Part shown: in pieces, positions 16,969 through 26,263 of the stretch | How the letters are laid out: each line of letters starts with the position of its first letter | Position numbering within the stretch: position 1 is the stretch's first letter | DNA from: Paenibacillus_AB hodogayensis | GTDB lineage: Bacteria > Bacillota > Bacilli > Paenibacillales > NBRC-103111 | Assembly: GCF_039536325.1 (NCBI RefSeq) | Contig: NZ_BAAAYO010000008.1 | Coordinates: 248,001 to 312,000 of the forward strand | DNA length: 64,000 nucleotides | Direction of reading: 5' to 3' | Program-made: the position numbers and the translations under genes | Notes under the pieces: model-generated | What the model was told of the DNA's origin: nothing | Database searches by the model: none | The model's input: only the letters and a program-made list of their open reading frames with translations

Positions 16969-18363
16969 CTACAAAATATATTGGCTCAAGTCGCGATTTT
17001 GCGCGATGCCGGCGACCTTCTCTCGTACGTATTCAGGCGTAATCAAGATGTGGTCGAGCGTAATGTCCGGCGCTTCGAACGATAAATCCTCCAGCAGCTT
17101 TTCCAAAATCGTATGCAGCCTGCGCGCGCCGATATTGTCCGTATTCTGGTTCACGTCGGCGGCGATGCGGGCCAGCTCGGCAATCGCTTCGTCGGAAAAC
17201 TCCACGCGGATGCCTTCCGTTTCCAGAAGTGCCGTGTACTGCTTTGTCAGGGCGTTTTGCGGCTCGGTCAAAATAAGCACGAAATCTTCCTGCGTCAGGT
17301 TCGTCAGCTCCACACGGATCGGGAACCGGCCCTGCAGCTCGGGAATCAAATCGGACGGCTTGGCGATATGGAACGCTCCGGCCGCTACGAACAACACGTA
17401 ATCGGTTTTGACCGGTCCGTACTTGGTCATGATCGTCGAGCCTTCCACGATCGGCAAAATGTCGCGCTGCACGCCCTCGCGGGACACGTCCGGCCCGCCG
17501 CTTCTTCCGGAGCTGGCGATTTTGTCGATCTCGTCGATGAAAATGATGCCCGACTGCTCGGCGCGCTTGACCGATTCCTGAACGACTTCGTCCATGTCGA
17601 GCAGCTTCTGCGCTTCCTCTTGAATGAGCACCTGTCTGGCTTCCTTGACGGTCAGCTTGCGCTTCTTCGTCCGTTTCGGCATCAGGTTGCCGAACATCTC
17701 CTGCATATTCATGCCCATCTGTTCGTTGCCTTGACCGGCAAACATGTCGAGCATGGATGGAGCGGCGTCCTCTACCTCGATCTCGATTACCTGATCCTCC
17801 AGCTCACCCTTCAGCAGCTTCTGCTTCAGCTCCTGACGGCGTCCCAATACGCCCGGATCGGCTTCTTCCTTCTCGGCGCTGCCTGCGTTCGAGCCGCTGA
17901 ACAGCATCTCCAGCGGGTTGCGCTGCGTCTTGCCCGTGGAGGCGGACGGCGCCAGCAAGGCGACAATGCGCTCGTTGGCCAGCTCCTCGGCCTTGTCGCG
18001 CACCTTCTCCATTTTCTCCGCCTTGACCATGCGGATGGCGGTTTCGACCAGGTCGCGGACCATCGACTCCACGTCGCGGCCGACGTAACCGACTTCGGTG
18101 AATTTGGTCGCTTCGATCTTGACGAACGGCGCATTGACCAGCTTCGCCAGCCGGCGCGCGATTTCCGTCTTGCCGACCCCGGTCGGTCCGATCATCAAAA
18201 TATTTTTGGGCACGATCTCGTCCCGGATCGTTTCGTCCAGCAGACTGCGCCGGTACCGGTTGCGCAGCGCCACGGCGACCGATTTCTTCGCCTGCTTCTG
18301 CCCGATAATGTATTTGTCCAGCTCCGCCACGATTTGCCTCGGCGTCAGAGCGCGATTGTTCAT
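16969..18363 (-). CDS. hslU: HslU (ClpY), AAA+ unfoldase of the HslVU protease
   Basis: HslU (464 aa) recognises and unfolds substrates for HslV. Walker A GPTGVGKT (59-66) and Walker B IIFIDEIDKIA are intact. The I domain between them (about 110-245) includes the variable, charged insertion. The C-terminus LSQYIL is the tail that docks into HslV. The ATG at 18363 has GGGAGGGACTTCC upstream and gives the family N-terminus LTPRQIVAELDKYIIGQ; the in-frame ATG at 18384 is rejected. The gene follows hslV by 27 bases. Confidence 0.96.
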   Translation of the reverse strand: MNNRALTPRQIVAELDKYIIGQKQAKKSVAVALRNRYRRSLLDETIRDEIVPKNILMIGPTGVGKTEIARRLAKLVNAPFVKIEATKFTEVGYVGRDVESMVRDLVETAIRMVKAEKMEKVRDKAEELANERIVALLAPSASTGKTQRNPLEMLFSGSNAGSAEKEEADPGVLGRRQELKQKLLKGELEDQVIEIEVEDAAPSMLDMFAGQGNEQMGMNMQEMFGNLMPKRTKKRKLTVKEARQVLIQEEAQKLLDMDEVVQESVKRAEQSGIIFIDEIDKIASSGRSGGPDVSREGVQRDILPIVEGSTIMTKYGPVKTDYVLFVAAGAFHIAKPSDLIPELQGRFPIRVELTNLTQEDFVLILTEPQNALTKQYTALLETEGIRVEFSDEAIAELARIAADVNQNTDNIGARRLHTILEKLLEDLSFEAPDITLDHILITPEYVREKVAGIAQNRDLSQYIL

Positions 18364-18390
18364 GGAAGTCCCTCCCGACCGCATAGGCGT

Positions 18391-18930
18391 TTATATTTCT
18401 TCCACAATAATATTCCGGTTCGTAAACACGCAAATATCGGCCGCCGTTTCCAGCGAAGCCTTGGCGATTTCTTTGGCTGACATCTGTCCCGCATACTGCT
18501 TCAGAGCGCGGCCGGCGGCGAGCGCAAAGCTGCCTCCCGAGCCGATGGCAAGGATGCCGTCGTCCGGCTCGATAATTTCCCCGTTGCCGGATATGAGCAG
18601 CAGGCTTTGCGAATCCATGACGATCATCATCGCTTCGAGCCTTCGCAACACGCGGTCGGAGCGCCAATCTTTGGCGAGCTCTACGGCCGCCCGGAGCAAG
18701 TTGCCCTGATGCTCCTCCAGCTTGGCCTCGAATTTCTCAAAAAGCGTAATCGCGTCGGCGACCGAGCCGGCGAAACCGGCCACGACCTTGCCCCGATATA
18801 GGCGGCGTACTTTCTTCGCCTGGGATTTCATGACCATGCTGTTGCCGAACGTCACCTGGCCGTCGCCGGCGATGGCCCCTTGGCCCCCATGACGAATGGC
18901 GAATATCGTAGTTGCGTGAAAATCGCCCAC
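18391..18930 (-). CDS. hslV: HslV (ClpQ), proteolytic subunit with altered N-terminus
   Basis: HslV (179 aa) is the proteasome-like peptidase chamber. The start is a GTG six bases after GAGGGGGG, giving MGDFHATTIFAIRHGG. In most bacteria HslV begins MTT with Thr1 as nucleophile; Bacillus ClpQ begins MSSFHATT and is reported to use an N-terminal serine. Here Gly replaces that serine, so the only apparent nucleophile is Thr7, which would need removal of six residues. The remaining motifs are standard: GDGQVTFGNSMVMK, AGFAGSVADAITLFE and LAIGSGGSFALAAGRAL. Confidence 0.94.
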   Translation of the reverse strand: MGDFHATTIFAIRHGGQGAIAGDGQVTFGNSMVMKSQAKKVRRLYRGKVVAGFAGSVADAITLFEKFEAKLEEHQGNLLRAAVELAKDWRSDRVLRRLEAMMIVMDSQSLLLISGNGEIIEPDDGILAIGSGGSFALAAGRALKQYAGQMSAKEIAKASLETAADICVFTNRNIIVEEI

Positions 18931-18970
18931 TTCAATCCCCCCTCATATGTAATTGCTATAGGACGGACAA

Positions 18971-19014
18971 ACGAGAAACAGCACCAAACATCGCGTTCTG
19001 CTGCTGTTTCTCGT
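18971..19014 (-). terminator. 13-bp inverted repeat downstream of trmFO
   Basis: ACGAGAAACAGCA (18971-18983) and TGCTGTTTCTCGT (19002-19014) are perfect inverted repeats around an 18-base loop, between trmFO and hslV. On the minus strand the stem is followed by TTTGTCC, a weak T tract, so it may be a terminator of the upstream operon or a regulatory hairpin ahead of hslV. The surrounding 203 bases hold no gene. Confidence 0.45.
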
Positions 19015-19133
19015 AACTGGCACTTATTTGGTCGATCGTCTAAACGGCATCACGCTTCGAATGCTAGCGAAATAAAATTCCAACCCCGCCTTCATTCTTC
19101 GAAAAACATTTTCATCGTACCATAGGACAACAA

Positions 19134-20462
19134 CTAGTTACAAGTTAAATTGTGTACATTATATGAAAAATTCTGAATTGTTTCAAGAGCCCGTTCAACG
19201 AGCAGCTCGTTTTTGCGCTTTTTATCGCGGATTTTTTGCTCCAGCGGCGGCAGCAAGCCGAAATTGGCGTTCATCGGCTGAAAATGCTTCGAGTCGGCGG
19301 TCGTGATGTAATGAGCCATGCTTCCCAATGTCGTTTCCGGCGGCACGACGAGACAGCTTTGCCCTCTGGCCATCCGTCCGGCGTTCAGCCCGGCGATCAG
19401 GCCCGATGCGGCCGATTCCACATAACCTTCCACGCCGGTCATTTGTCCGGCGAAAAACAAGTTGTCCCGCCCTTTGAACTGATACGTCGGGTGCAGCAGC
19501 TTCGGAGAGCTGATGAACGTGTTGCGGTGCATGACGCCGTAGCGGACAAATTCGGCATTCTCCAATCCCGGGATAAGCGAGAACACGCGCTTCTGCTCGC
19601 CCCACTTCAAGTGGGTCTGAAAGCCGACCAGATTGTACAGCGTGCCTGCCGCATTGTCCTGGCGCAGCTGCACGACCGCGAACGGCTGCTTGCCGGTGTG
19701 CGGGTTGATCAGCCCGACCGGCTTCATCGGCCCGAACAGGGCGGTCTGGCGCCCCCGCTTGGACATGACCTCGATCGGCATGCATCCTTCGAAATAAATC
19801 TCTTTCTCGAATTCTTTGACGGGGGCCGTCTCGGCCGTAATTAGCGCCTCGTAGAAAACGTCAAACTCCGCCTCGGTCATCGGGCAGTTCAAATAAGCGG
19901 CTTCCCCCTTGTCGTAGCGGGAAGCCAGATACACTTTGCTCATGTCGATCGAATCTTTCTCCACGATCGGCGCGGCGGCATCGTAGAAATACAAATACTC
20001 CTCGCCCGTCAGCCGCTTCAGCATATCCGACAACGCCGGCGACGTAAGCGGACCGGTAGCGACCACGGTAATGCCCTCCGGAAGCTCGGTCAGCTCCTCG
20101 TTACGCACTTCGATAAGCGGATGGGACCGCAGCGTCGTCGTCACTTCTTCGGAAAAACCGTCCCGGTCGACGGCCAGAGCGCCGCCAGCGGGCACCGCGT
20201 GCTTATCGGCGCTACGCATAATAAGCGAGTTCATCCGGCGCATTTCTTCTTTTAATACGCCGACTGCATTCGTCAAGCCGTTGGCCCGCAGCGAATTGCT
20301 GCACACCAGCTCGGCAAATTTATCGGAAATATGGGCCGGCGTTTTGCGCACCGGCCGCATCTCGTACAGCACGACCGGAACGCCTTGACTCGCGATCTGC
20401 CATGCCGCCTCGCTGCCGGCCAAGCCGGCGCCGATGACGGTTACTTTGCTTGCCTCTGTCAC
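19134..20462 (-). CDS. trmFO: TrmFO, folate/FAD-dependent tRNA U54 methyltransferase
   Basis: TrmFO makes ribothymidine at position 54 of tRNA using methylenetetrahydrofolate and FADH2. The start is GTG at 20462, eight bases after GGAGG, giving 442 residues; the longer frame to 20528 lacks a ribosome site. The FAD loop GAGLAG (11-16), the conserved AELVCSNSLRAN with a candidate catalytic Cys54, and the late FAD motif FAGQMTGVEGYVESAASGL are present. It follows topA by 72 bases. In Bacillus the next gene is xerC (codV), which is missing here. Confidence 0.96.
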   Translation of the reverse strand: MTEASKVTVIGAGLAGSEAAWQIASQGVPVVLYEMRPVRKTPAHISDKFAELVCSNSLRANGLTNAVGVLKEEMRRMNSLIMRSADKHAVPAGGALAVDRDGFSEEVTTTLRSHPLIEVRNEELTELPEGITVVATGPLTSPALSDMLKRLTGEEYLYFYDAAAPIVEKDSIDMSKVYLASRYDKGEAAYLNCPMTEAEFDVFYEALITAETAPVKEFEKEIYFEGCMPIEVMSKRGRQTALFGPMKPVGLINPHTGKQPFAVVQLRQDNAAGTLYNLVGFQTHLKWGEQKRVFSLIPGLENAEFVRYGVMHRNTFISSPKLLHPTYQFKGRDNLFFAGQMTGVEGYVESAASGLIAGLNAGRMARGQSCLVVPPETTLGSMAHYITTADSKHFQPMNANFGLLPPLEQKIRDKKRKNELLVERALETIQNFSYNVHNLTCN

Positions 20463-20534
20463 GATTACAACCTCCAGCTCGTTCTCCCTTGCCTCTTCGG
20501 ACCGGGGCAGGCGGACAGCCCCGGCCACCGCGGC

Positions 20535-22637
20535 TTAATCCGCGTCGCCTTCGGCGTCCGCCTGTTGATTTTCTTCTTTATATCCGCACTCGGCGCATTG
20601 CAGGAAGGCGCCGGCTTTCGTGTTTTTCTCCACCAGCATGCCGTTGCAGGTCGGGCACGGCTTCTCGGCCGGCTTATCCCAGGAAACGAAATCGCATTCC
20701 GGGTATTTGTCGCAGCCGTAGAAGACTCGGCCCTTTTTGCTCCGCCGCTCGACCACTTGGCCTTCCTTGCATTTCGGGCAAGTCACGCCGATGTCCTTGA
20801 CGATCGGCTTCGCGTTGCGGCAGTCGGGGAAGCCCGAGCAAGCCAGAAATTTGCCGAACCGGCCCATTTTGATAACCATATGGCGGCCGCACTTTTCGCA
20901 AAGGATGTCGGTGACCTCGTCCTGGATCTCGACCTCCTTCATTTCTTCCTCGGCGACGGCCAGCCGCTTCTCGAAGGTCGAATAAAATTCGTCCAGCACT
21001 TTGACCCAGTCGACCTTGCCTTCTTCGACGAAGTCCAGCTCTTCTTCCATATGGGCCGTAAACTCCACGTTGAGAATTTCCGGGAAAAATTCAGCCATCA
21101 GTTGGATGACCAGCTCGCCCAGCTCCGTAGGCACGAACTTCTTGTCTTCCATGGCGACATAGCCGCGCTTTTGAATCGTCTCCAGCGTCGGGGCGTACGT
21201 GCTCGGCCGGCCGATGCCCATTTCTTCGCATACGCGAACGAGACGGGATTCGGAGTAGCGCGGAGGCGGCTGCGTGAAATGCTGCTTCGGCTCGATATCG
21301 TTTTTGACGAGCACGTCTCCCTGCTTCAGTACCGGCAAATATTTCTCGTCCTCGGTCGTACCGTCGTCGTTGCCCTCGACGTATACCTTCATGAAGCCGG
21401 GGAACTTGATCTTCGAACCCGCCGCCCGGAACGTCGTATCGGACACCGCAATGTCGACGGTCATCGTATCGAGTACCGCGGAAGCCATTTGGCTCGCCAC
21501 GAAACGCTCCCATACGAGCTTGTAAAGACGGTGCTGGTCACGGCTCAGGAACGGTTTGAGCTCCTCGGGCGTTTTGCCTACCGCTGTCGGACGTATCCCT
21601 TCGTGAGCGTCTTGGGCGTTGGCGTTTTTCTTCAAATAAATGCGCGGCGTTTCCGGATAATAGTTCGCTCCGTAAGCCGACGCGATATATTCTTTCGCTT
21701 CTTCCTGGGCAACGGGAGAAATCCGGGTGGAGTCGGTACGCATATAAGTGATCAGGCCGACCGTCCCTTCTTTCCCCAGATCGATCCCTTCATACAGCTG
21801 CTGGGCGACCTGCATCGTCTTGGCAGCCCGGAAATTGAGCTTGCGTGCCGCCTCCTGCTGCAGCGAGCTCGTAATAAACGGCGGCGCCGGGTTGCGCTGG
21901 CGCTCCTTCTCCCTCACTTCGCTTACGGTAAAAGGCGATTGTTCGATCCGCGCCAAAATCTCGTCAACCTCGGACTGGCGGTTCAGCTCCAGCTTTTCCC
22001 CGTTTACGCCGTAAAATTTCGCATCGAATTCGGTGCCGTTCACCGCCAGTTTGGCCGTAATCGACCAATACTCCTCGGGGACGAACGCCTTGATCTCGTT
22101 CTCGCGGTCAATAATGAGCTTTACGGCGACCGATTGCACCCGACCGGCCGATAGTCCCTTCTTGACCTTCTTCCACAGCAGAGGGCTGATTTTGTAGCCG
22201 ACAAGGCGGTCCAGAATGCGCCGCGCCTGCTGGGCGTTGACCAGATCCATATCGATCGGCCGCGGTTGCTTGAAGGCGTCCTTGACCGCCTGCTTCGTAA
22301 TCTCGTTAAAAACGACCCTGCAAGGCTCCGTTCCGCTCAGCTCGAGGTAATGCGCCAAATGCCAGGCGATCGCCTCGCCCTCGCGATCGGGGTCAGCCGC
22401 GAGATAAATGTTTTTCACTTTGCGGCTGGCGTCCTTCAATTCCTTCAGAATGGACCCCTTGCCCCGGATCGTAATATATTTCGGTTCGAAATCTTTATCC
22501 ACTTCTACGCCGATCTGACTTTTCGGAAGATCCCGGATATGTCCCATGGACGCTTTGACGATAAACTTGCTGCCCAAATACTTGCCGATCGTTTTCGCTT
22601 TTGCGGGTGACTCCACAATGACCAATGAATCTGCCAT
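20535..22637 (-). CDS. topA: TopA, DNA topoisomerase I
   Basis: TopA (700 aa) relaxes negative supercoils by single-strand passage. The Toprim domain (1-115) has VIVESPAKAKTIGKYLG and DPDREGEAIAWHL; the active-site tyrosine is Y298 in GLITYMRTDSTRIS. The C-terminus carries three zinc ribbons of CxxC...C type beginning near CEKCGRHM, CPKCKEGQ and CPTCNGML, a common Firmicute arrangement. The start is ATG behind GGAGGGCGG. Confidence 0.97.
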   Translation of the reverse strand: MADSLVIVESPAKAKTIGKYLGSKFIVKASMGHIRDLPKSQIGVEVDKDFEPKYITIRGKGSILKELKDASRKVKNIYLAADPDREGEAIAWHLAHYLELSGTEPCRVVFNEITKQAVKDAFKQPRPIDMDLVNAQQARRILDRLVGYKISPLLWKKVKKGLSAGRVQSVAVKLIIDRENEIKAFVPEEYWSITAKLAVNGTEFDAKFYGVNGEKLELNRQSEVDEILARIEQSPFTVSEVREKERQRNPAPPFITSSLQQEAARKLNFRAAKTMQVAQQLYEGIDLGKEGTVGLITYMRTDSTRISPVAQEEAKEYIASAYGANYYPETPRIYLKKNANAQDAHEGIRPTAVGKTPEELKPFLSRDQHRLYKLVWERFVASQMASAVLDTMTVDIAVSDTTFRAAGSKIKFPGFMKVYVEGNDDGTTEDEKYLPVLKQGDVLVKNDIEPKQHFTQPPPRYSESRLVRVCEEMGIGRPSTYAPTLETIQKRGYVAMEDKKFVPTELGELVIQLMAEFFPEILNVEFTAHMEEELDFVEEGKVDWVKVLDEFYSTFEKRLAVAEEEMKEVEIQDEVTDILCEKCGRHMVIKMGRFGKFLACSGFPDCRNAKPIVKDIGVTCPKCKEGQVVERRSKKGRVFYGCDKYPECDFVSWDKPAEKPCPTCNGMLVEKNTKAGAFLQCAECGYKEENQQADAEGDAD

Positions 22638-22713
22638 AGGCTAACCGCCCTCCCCTCGAACTTTATGAACTCCTGTACGCTGTATGCAAAGGTCTAGCCG
22701 TACTTTGCGAATG

Positions 22714-23811
22714 TTAAAGCTTCGTATAGAAAGAGCCGGGCAGCGGCTCAATCTCTTTTTTCAAAATTAAATTTAACAGAACTGAATGCAAATGTCCAAA
22801 TTCATACCCGGTGAGGACAAGCAATTCGTCAAAGGCGACCGGCTCGGCGGCCAGTAAATCGAGCAGTTTGCGCTCGTCCCCGGTCCCCGCGAACCCAGTC
22901 GGGGCGCTGTTCCTGCCGCTTGCGCCGCCTGTCCGTGCGACGCCCGGATATTCCTCGAGAATATCTTCGACCCGGGCGACCATTTTCGCCCCTTGGCGGA
23001 TCAACTCGAGCGTGCCCGAGCTTTTGGGCGACGTAGCCGGCCCCGGGACGGCGAACACGTCGCGCGATTGCTCCAGCGCCTGATCGGCCGTAATCAGCGA
23101 GCCGCTGCGTTCGGCCGCCTCGACGACGACCGTGCCGAGACTGAGTCCCGAGATGATCCGGTTTCGTTGCGGAAACAGCCCTGGCCTGATCGCCGTTCCG
23201 ATCGGATATTCCGTCACGATGACCCCTTTCTGGATAATGTCGATCGCTAGTGAAGCGTTTTCAACCGGATACACGGAATCGGCCCCGCAGCCGAGTACGG
23301 CGATCGTGCTTCCTGCTCCGGCCAGCGCCCCGCGATGAGCGCTCGCATCGATCCCTCTCGCCAGTCCGCTTGCCACGCAGACGCCGGCGTCAGCCAGCTT
23401 CTTGCCAAGCTCATAAGCCATTTTCTTCCCGTATGCCGTCGGCGAGCGGGTCCCGACCATGGCAATCGCAGCATTCGACAGCAGCCGCGCGTCGCCCCGG
23501 ACGTACAGCACCCAAGGTGGCTGCGCAATTTCTTTTAGCAGGGGCGGATAATTCGCGTCCAAAGCGGTCAGGACGGCTATTCCTTTTGTCCGGTACAGTT
23601 CCAGCCTCTGAACGATAAAGTCTTCTGTCAGGTTGTCGCAGATCGCAACCGCGATATTCGGCTTTAACCCGAATCCGGCCAAATCCGCTGGCTCCGCCGC
23701 CAACAGACCGCTCAAGGCGCCCGATGTCGCCGCGACCAGCCGTTCGATCGTTTTCCAGCCGATTCCCTTTAACTCGTGCAATCCAAATAATACAATACGG
23801 TCGTTTAACAA
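22714..23811 (-). CDS. dprA: DprA, DNA processing protein
   Basis: DprA (365 aa) binds incoming single-stranded DNA during transformation and loads RecA. The Rossmann-like core has VGTRSPTAYG (119-128) and SGLARGIDASAHRGAL (148-163); a helix-hairpin-helix-like segment lies at the N-terminus (LHELKGIGWKTIERL) and a winged helix at the C-terminus. The start is TTG behind GGGAGGG. It stands between sucCD and topA as in Bacillus, downstream of the sucCD terminator, so it probably has its own promoter. Confidence 0.95.
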   Translation of the reverse strand: MLNDRIVLFGLHELKGIGWKTIERLVAATSGALSGLLAAEPADLAGFGLKPNIAVAICDNLTEDFIVQRLELYRTKGIAVLTALDANYPPLLKEIAQPPWVLYVRGDARLLSNAAIAMVGTRSPTAYGKKMAYELGKKLADAGVCVASGLARGIDASAHRGALAGAGSTIAVLGCGADSVYPVENASLAIDIIQKGVIVTEYPIGTAIRPGLFPQRNRIISGLSLGTVVVEAAERSGSLITADQALEQSRDVFAVPGPATSPKSSGTLELIRQGAKMVARVEDILEEYPGVARTGGASGRNSAPTGFAGTGDERKLLDLLAAEPVAFDELLVLTGYEFGHLHSVLLNLILKKEIEPLPGSFYTKL

Positions 23812-23837
23812 GTAAAGCCCTCCCGGAATAAGAAGTC

Positions 23838-23886
23838 ATAAAAAAAAGCAACCCTCCGTCCCCGTCGGGGATGCGGAAGGTTGCTT
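23838..23886 (-). terminator. Rho-independent terminator of sucCD
   Basis: AAGCAACC (23846-23853) pairs with GGTTGCTT (23879-23886), with further pairing around CCGTCCCCGTCGGGGA. On the minus strand eight T residues follow the stem. It lies about 30 bases after the sucD stop. Confidence 0.9.
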
Positions 23887-23916
23887 ACCTTCGAACGCTA
23901 TTTCGTTAAGCTTGTC

Positions 23917-24846
23917 TTATTTTACGATGCATTTTTGCAGCAGGCCTTTTTCTTCCAGAACGCCGACGAGCGTCGAACCCATTTCGGAAGGAGTCGGAGC
24001 GACTTTGACGCCGCATGCTTCCAGCGTCGCCACTTTCTCCGCCGCCGTGCCTTTGCCGCCGGAGATGATCGCGCCGGCATGACCCATCCGTTTTCCCGGA
24101 GGAGCGGTTTGACCGCCGATAAAGCCGACAACCGGCTTCGTCATGTTCGCTTTGATCCATTCTGCGGCTTCTTCCTCGGCCGTTCCGCCGATTTCGCCGA
24201 TCATGATGACCGCGTACGTGTCCGGATCTTCATTGAACAGCTTCAAAATATCGATAAATTCCGAGCCCTTGACCGGGTCGCCGCCGATGCCGACAGCCGT
24301 CGATTGGCCGATACCGCGGGTCGTCAGCTGATGAACCGCTTCGTACGTCAGCGTACCGCTGCGCGATACGACGCCGACATGGCCCGGCAAGTGAATGTAG
24401 CCCGGCATGATGCCGATTTTGCATTGGTCGGGCGTAATGACGCCAGGGCAGTTAGGACCGATCAAGCGGGTCTTTTTACCTTCCATATAACGGCTGACGC
24501 GAACCATGTCGAGAACTGGAATGCCTTCCGTGATACAAATCGCCAAATCCATCTCTGCATCGACAGCTTCCAAAATCGAGTCTGCGGCAAATGCCGGAGG
24601 AACGAAAATGAGCGAAACGGTCGCTCCGGTAGCTTGTTTGGCTTCGATTACCGTATTGTAAACCGGAAGCTTGACGGTCGTGCCGTTCTCCAGAGCAAAC
24701 TCGACTTCGGTGCCGCCTTTGCCCGGCGTAACGCCGCCTACGAATTGGGAGCCGTATTCCAGGCCGCCTTTCGTATGGAACGTCCCCTGCGAACCGGTGA
24801 TGCCTTGCGTAATAATTTTCGTATTTTTATCGATCAAAATGCTCAT
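23917..24846 (-). CDS. sucD: SucD, succinyl-CoA synthetase alpha subunit
   Basis: SucD (309 aa) binds CoA and carries the phosphohistidine of the TCA cycle enzyme succinyl-CoA ligase (ADP-forming). The N-terminal CoA-binding fold opens SILIDKNTKIITQGITGSQGTFH, and the active-site histidine is H256 in GKRMGHAGAI. It is slightly longer than the typical 290-300 residues. The start is ATG behind AGGAGATGAAC, 22 bases after sucC, with which it forms the heteromeric enzyme. Confidence 0.97.
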   Translation of the reverse strand: MSILIDKNTKIITQGITGSQGTFHTKGGLEYGSQFVGGVTPGKGGTEVEFALENGTTVKLPVYNTVIEAKQATGATVSLIFVPPAFAADSILEAVDAEMDLAICITEGIPVLDMVRVSRYMEGKKTRLIGPNCPGVITPDQCKIGIMPGYIHLPGHVGVVSRSGTLTYEAVHQLTTRGIGQSTAVGIGGDPVKGSEFIDILKLFNEDPDTYAVIMIGEIGGTAEEEAAEWIKANMTKPVVGFIGGQTAPPGKRMGHAGAIISGGKGTAAEKVATLEACGVKVAPTPSEMGSTLVGVLEEKGLLQKCIVK

Positions 24847-24868
24847 CGAATGTTCATCTCCTCTCGAG

Positions 24869-26029
24869 TTACTTCACCAGCGAAACGATTTTTTGAGCGC
24901 CGTCGGCCATCGAATCGGCCGCTACGATGTTCAAACCGGACTCGTTCAACTTTTTCTTGCCGAGATCGACGTTCGTGCCTTCCAGACGAACGACGAGCGG
25001 ACGGTTCAGACCAACTTGTTTGGCCGCTTCGATTACGCCGTCGGCGATGACGTCGCATTTCATGATGCCGCCGAAAATGTTGACGAAAATGCCTTTGACC
25101 TTCGAATCGGACAAAATGATCTTGAACGCCTCGGTTACTTTCTCCGCCGTCGCGCCGCCGCCTACGTCGAGGAAGTTGGCCGGCTCGCCGCCGTAATATT
25201 TAATGATATCCATCGTCGACATGGCCAGACCGGCTCCGTTGACGAGGCAGCCGATGTTGCCGTCGAGAGCGATGTAGCTCAGGTCGAACTTGGATGCTTG
25301 AATTTCCTTCTCGTCTTCCTCGTCGAGGTCGCGCAGCTCCAATATGTCTTTGTGACGGTAGAGCGCATTCGAATCGAAGTTGAGCTTGGCGTCAAGCGCC
25401 ATGACGCTGCCGTCGCCAGTAACGACGAGCGGGTTGATCTCGGCGATCGAGCAATCCTTGTCCACGAACGCAGTATAAAGAGCCGTCATGAACTGTACGG
25501 CTTTATTGACCAGCGCGGTAGGAATGTTGATGGCGTAGGCAAGCTTGCGGGCTTGGAAAGGCTGCAGGCCGATAGCCGGGTCGATGACTTCCTTGAAAAT
25601 CTTCTCCGGAGTATGAGCGGCGACTTCCTCGATTTCCGTACCGCCTTCTTCGGAGGCCATCATGACGACGCGGCCAGTTCCGCGGTCGACGACGACACCT
25701 ACATAATATTCCTTCTTGATGTCGCAGCCTTGTTCGACCAGAAGGCGCTTCACTTCTTTGCCTTCCGGACCCGTTTGATGCGTCACGAGCACCTTGCCGA
25801 GAATTTGCTCGGCGTATGTACGCACTTCGTCGAGGCCTTTGGCAACCTTGACGCCGCCCGCTTTGCCGCGTCCGCCTGCGTGAATTTGCGCTTTGACGAC
25901 GACGACCGGCGTACCGAGCGACTTCGCCGCTTCGACGGCTTCCTCAACCGTGAAAGCCACTTTGCCCTGAGGTACTGCTACACCATATTGTCTCAGGACT
26001 TCTTTCCCTTGATACTCATGGATATTCAT
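24869..26029 (-). CDS. sucC: SucC, succinyl-CoA synthetase beta subunit
   Basis: SucC (386 aa) is the nucleotide-binding subunit. The ATP-grasp domain begins MNIHEYQGKEVLRQYGV and includes KAQIHAGGRGKAGGVK; the C-terminal half contains SYIALDGNIGCLVNGAGLAM and the CoA ligase region VNIFGGIMKCDVIADG. The ATG at 26029, behind AGGAGG, gives the exact family N-terminus; the open frame continues to 26158 but without support. A promoter with an extended -10 lies about 105 bases upstream. Confidence 0.97.
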   Translation of the reverse strand: MNIHEYQGKEVLRQYGVAVPQGKVAFTVEEAVEAAKSLGTPVVVVKAQIHAGGRGKAGGVKVAKGLDEVRTYAEQILGKVLVTHQTGPEGKEVKRLLVEQGCDIKKEYYVGVVVDRGTGRVVMMASEEGGTEIEEVAAHTPEKIFKEVIDPAIGLQPFQARKLAYAINIPTALVNKAVQFMTALYTAFVDKDCSIAEINPLVVTGDGSVMALDAKLNFDSNALYRHKDILELRDLDEEDEKEIQASKFDLSYIALDGNIGCLVNGAGLAMSTMDIIKYYGGEPANFLDVGGGATAEKVTEAFKIILSDSKVKGIFVNIFGGIMKCDVIADGVIEAAKQVGLNRPLVVRLEGTNVDLGKKKLNESGLNIVAADSMADGAQKIVSLVK

Positions 26030-26135
26030 TCTCCGAATCCTCCTATCAAACTGTCTTGGGTAGTGTTGTATGCAAAAAAGGGCATAATGCCCCGCTCCCC
26101 ACCGAACGAACCTCTTGCCCAAAAATGCCTTACTC

Positions 26136-26144
26136 ATTGTACCA
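26136..26144 (-). promoter_or_regulatory. Extended -10 promoter element for sucCD
   Basis: On the minus strand TGGTACAAT (26144-26136) is an extended -10 sigma-A element in an AT-rich stretch, 107 bases upstream of the sucC ATG. No good -35 hexamer stands at 16-18 bases, which an extended -10 can tolerate. The rest of the gap between 26030 and 26260 shows no gene. Confidence 0.4.
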
Positions 26145-26263
26145 TGTTTTTTCGACACTTTGCCGAATTTTTTGTGAACAATGTGTTATATTTTTGTTTT
26201 GGACGTCATAAAGACAGCGCTTCGTACGCTTAATTGGGTTATCGCCAAGCCGCCGTCACATGG

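Noticed and set aside
20331..22154. 607-codon plus-strand frame opposite topA and trmFO
   Set aside because: It is an antisense shadow of two well-supported genes.
24671..26233. 520-codon plus-strand frame opposite sucC
   Set aside because: It is an antisense shadow of sucC with no motif of its own.
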